From: Beijerinckiaceae bacterium
Lineage (GTDB): Bacteria; Pseudomonadota; Alphaproteobacteria; Rhizobiales; Beijerinckiaceae
Direction: 5' to 3'
Assembly: GCA_947456315.1 (NCBI GenBank)
Contig: CANGRU010000050.1
Span: forward strand, 1 to 8,627
Length of the DNA stretch: 8,627 bases
Both the position numbers and the translations under genes were made by a program. Under the pieces are notes generated by a model. It saw only the letters and a program-made list of their open reading frames with translations, was not told the origin of the DNA and made no database searches. Every line of letters starts with the position of its first letter. The stretch's first letter is position 1. Shown piece after piece: positions 7,160 to 8,627 of the stretch.

Positions 7160-7180
7160 CGGCTCTGGTCGACTGTGCAA
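7152..7180 (-). promoter_or_regulatory. Candidate promoter for hicAB
   Basis: On the minus strand TTGCAC (7180-7175) is followed after exactly 17 nt by TAATCT (7157-7152). Each box matches about half of the sigma-70 consensus. Transcription would start some 20-25 nt before the hicA ATG. The support is spacing and position in the 60-nt gap between genes, so the call is tentative. Confidence 0.3.
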
Positions 7181-7182
7181 CC

Positions 7183-7440
7183 CTACCTCCTCCGGCACAC
7201 AATCGGCGCGGGCACGCAGGCAAAGCCCGGGGTCGAGCATTGGGTTTCATCCCCCGGCCTGTTGCGGATGCAGACCTGACAGGAATTGCTCCATTCCAGA
7301 CAGGTGGGGTCGCTGGTGCCAAAGCTGGTCACATGCGGGGCTTCGGCCTTGGGGCGGGCAGGGGCCTTGGGCTCGTCGGCCCAAGCGGGGCTGATGAGGA
7401 GGCAGAGGACAGCGAGGGGTTTGATCATGGGGTGGAGCAT
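7183..7440 (-). CDS. Small secreted six-cysteine protein, conserved-hypothetical type
   Basis: The 85-aa product has a Sec-type signal peptide: short n-region with Lys7, hydrophobic stretch LAVLCLLIS, and a likely cleavage after AWA (residues 19-21). The mature protein of about 64 aa begins with a Pro/Ala/Lys-rich segment. It then carries six cysteines at 47, 54, 57, 68, 75 and 82, in the pattern C-x6-C-x2-C-x10-C-x6-C-x6-C, with the motif VTSFGTSDPTCLEW before them. This would suit disulfide bonding in the periplasm; metal binding is another option. The start at 7440 is set by a strong GGGAGAGG ribosome-binding site. A second ATG, four codons on at 7428, would also leave the signal peptide intact. 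I recall similar short proteins in other Rhizobiales but know of no function. It is divergent from prmA, with 27 nt between start codons. Confidence 0.78.
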   Translation of the reverse strand: MLHPMIKPLAVLCLLISPAWADEPKAPARPKAEAPHVTSFGTSDPTCLEWSNSCQVCIRNRPGDETQCSTPGFACVPAPIVCRRR

Positions 7441-7443
7441 AGG

Positions 7444-7451
7444 CCTCTCCC
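7444..7451 (-). promoter_or_regulatory. Strong ribosome-binding site for the six-cysteine protein
   Basis: GGGAGAGG on the minus strand ends 3 nt before the ATG at 7440; its GGAG core is 6 nt from the start. It is the best Shine-Dalgarno match in the window and decides the start over the downstream ATG at 7428. It lies inside the 27-nt gap shared with prmA. Confidence 0.75.
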
Positions 7452-7467
7452 GTGCTAATCGAAAGCC

Positions 7468-8412
7468 ATGCTGGAAGGTCTGCCCCCCAATAATGCCGCC
7501 CATATGCTGCGCCTCCTGACCGAGGAGGAGCCGGCACGCCAGATTGCTGACGTGATCGTGGAAATGTTTGACCCGACCGAGACGGCGGCCTCCGCCTTCG
7601 AGCTCGAGCCCAATATGCGGGACTGGAACCCGAGTGTCGGGCCTTGGCTGGTCGAAGCCTATTTTTCTGACGAGCCCGATCAAGATTATCTGCGCGATCT
7701 CGTGGCGGCGATTGCCGGCCCTGACGCAGCGGCACGTGTCGAGTTTGATCGCGTGGCGGAGCAGGATTGGGTCAAGAATGCGCTCGAAGGTCTCGTGCCG
7801 GTTGCGGCCGGTCGTTTCCTTGTGCATGGCGCGCATGATCGCAATCGCCCGCGCACCAATGAAATCGCGCTCGAGATTGAAGCAGCTCTGGCCTTTGGCA
7901 CAGGTCACCACGGCACGACGCGTGGCTGCCTGTTGATGCTTGATGCAGTGCTCAAGCAACGCCGCCCGCGCAATGTGCTGGATGTCGGCACCGGCACGGG
8001 TGTGCTGGCTTTGGCAGCTGCGCGCTATTTGCGCGCCAAAGTCGCGGCTGGCGATATCGACCCTATTTCTGTCATCGCCACGCGTTCAAATGCGCGGCTG
8101 AATGGCGCGACCCCGTGGATCCGTCCTGTGGTGGCGCGCGGCACGCAGCATCCTGATTTGCGCAATGGCGGGCCTTACGATCTCATCTTTGCCAATATTC
8201 TCTCGAAACCGTTGCGCATGCTCGCCCCCGAGATTGCGCGTCTGGCGGATGTCGATGCCGAGCTGATCTTGTCAGGCTTGCTCTACCGCGATGTGCCGGG
8301 CGTGCTGACGGCTTATGCGGCGCAGGGCTTTGCGCTGAAGCGCAAATTGCATCTGGAAGGCTGGGCGACATTGTTGCTCACGCGCGGTGGTGCTGCGCCC
8401 CGACCTTGGTGA
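7468..8412 (+). CDS. prmA: Ribosomal protein L11 methyltransferase PrmA
   Basis: PrmA uses S-adenosylmethionine to trimethylate amino groups of ribosomal protein L11 in the cytoplasm. The 314-aa product is slightly longer than the E. coli enzyme (293 aa). An N-terminal substrate-recognition domain (about residues 10-115) precedes the linker and the methyltransferase domain. The PrmA-specific segment AFGTGHHGTTRGCL is at residues 142-155. SAM-binding motif I VLDVGTGTGVLALA is at 170-183, the acidic GDIDP loop at 195-199, and the catalytic-site motif ANIL at 242-245. All are intact. The ATG at 7468 has only a weak GAAAG upstream. A second ATG at 7504 is possible but would remove the EGLPPNNAAH segment. 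The aminopeptidase gene starts 5 nt after the stop, so the two probably form an operon. The promoter must lie at least partly inside the divergent small gene. Confidence 0.96.
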   Translation: MLEGLPPNNAAHMLRLLTEEEPARQIADVIVEMFDPTETAASAFELEPNMRDWNPSVGPWLVEAYFSDEPDQDYLRDLVAAIAGPDAAARVEFDRVAEQDWVKNALEGLVPVAAGRFLVHGAHDRNRPRTNEIALEIEAALAFGTGHHGTTRGCLLMLDAVLKQRRPRNVLDVGTGTGVLALAAARYLRAKVAAGDIDPISVIATRSNARLNGATPWIRPVVARGTQHPDLRNGGPYDLIFANILSKPLRMLAPEIARLADVDAELILSGLLYRDVPGVLTAYAAQGFALKRKLHLEGWATLLLTRGGAAPRPW

Positions 8413-8417
8413 GTGCG

Positions 8418-8627
8418 ATGTTTCAGAGCCACTTCCAGACTTTTTCCGAAAGCGCCGATCCCTCACACGGCAAGGCGCGTGCGGGTGCTTTGCGCAAAGA
8501 GCTTGCGGCCAGAAATCTGGATGGTTTCATCGTGCCGCGCTCAGATGAGCAGCAGAATGAATATGTGCCCGCTTGCGCCGAGCGCTTGGCGTGGCTCACC
8601 GGATTTTCAGGCTCCGCCGGCACAGCC
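8418..8627 (+). CDS. pepP: Xaa-Pro aminopeptidase (M24B family), 3'-truncated by the window edge
   Basis: The first 70 residues are visible. The segment ALRKELAARNLDGFIVPRSD, followed by EQQNEYVPACAERLAWLTGFSGSAGTA, is the start of the N-terminal creatinase-like domain of aminopeptidase P, which removes the first residue from peptides with proline in second position. The metal-binding catalytic domain lies beyond the window and cannot be checked. The ATG at 8418 gives MFQSHFQTF, which fits related proteins. An in-frame GTG at 8409 would overlap the prmA stop (GTGA) and add three residues. Either start implies co-transcription and probably translational coupling with prmA. The symbol is tentative, as large and small forms of this enzyme carry different names. 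Confidence 0.9.
   Translation, partial: MFQSHFQTFSESADPSHGKARAGALRKELAARNLDGFIVPRSDEQQNEYVPACAERLAWLTGFSGSAGTA

Noticed and set aside
7441..7959. Long upstream extension of the six-cysteine gene on the minus strand
   Set aside because: It would be antisense to the first half of prmA, would bury the signal peptide, and ignores the strong ribosome-binding site before position 7440.

Overview
The window looks like a chromosomal segment of an alphaproteobacterium, most likely from the Rhizobiales/Hyphomicrobiales. The reasons are the lpxC - bamD(comL) - recN order, protein sequences of alphaproteobacterial type (for example the N-terminus of the UvrD-like helicase and the long BamD), high GC content and short intergenic gaps. 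The genus cannot be fixed from the sequence alone. LpxC and BamD imply a Gram-negative cell with a lipid A outer membrane.

Layout, left to right. (1) The 3' part of lpxC (lipid A synthesis), cut by the window edge, ends in a strong intrinsic terminator. (2) A 217-nt gap carries a pair of near-identical 16-nt repeats. (3) bamD (outer-membrane protein assembly lipoprotein) and recN (recombinational repair ATPase) follow 10 nt apart, as a likely operon. (4) A DUF3833-like lipoprotein gene on the minus strand overlaps the 3' end of recN tail to tail by 53 nt. (5) A uvrD/pcrA-type helicase gene on the plus strand runs divergently from it. (6) A minus-strand hicA-hicB toxin-antitoxin pair lies tail to tail with uvrD, with 1 nt between stop codons. 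(7) A small minus-strand gene encodes a secreted six-cysteine protein. (8) prmA (ribosomal protein L11 methyltransferase) runs divergently from it, only 27 nt away. (9) The 5' end of an Xaa-Pro aminopeptidase gene follows prmA by 5 nt and runs off the window.

Most of the window is core housekeeping: envelope biogenesis (lpxC, bamD), DNA repair (recN, uvrD), and translation and protein turnover (prmA, aminopeptidase P). The accessory parts are the hicAB cassette, whose antitoxin seems to lack a C-terminal DNA-binding domain, and perhaps the DUF3833-like lipoprotein. I see no rRNA, tRNA, CRISPR array, transposase or prophage gene. I found no clear new multi-gene system. The best leads are the short HicB abutting uvrD, the 53-nt recN overlap, the small cysteine-rich secreted protein and the paired repeats upstream of bamD.
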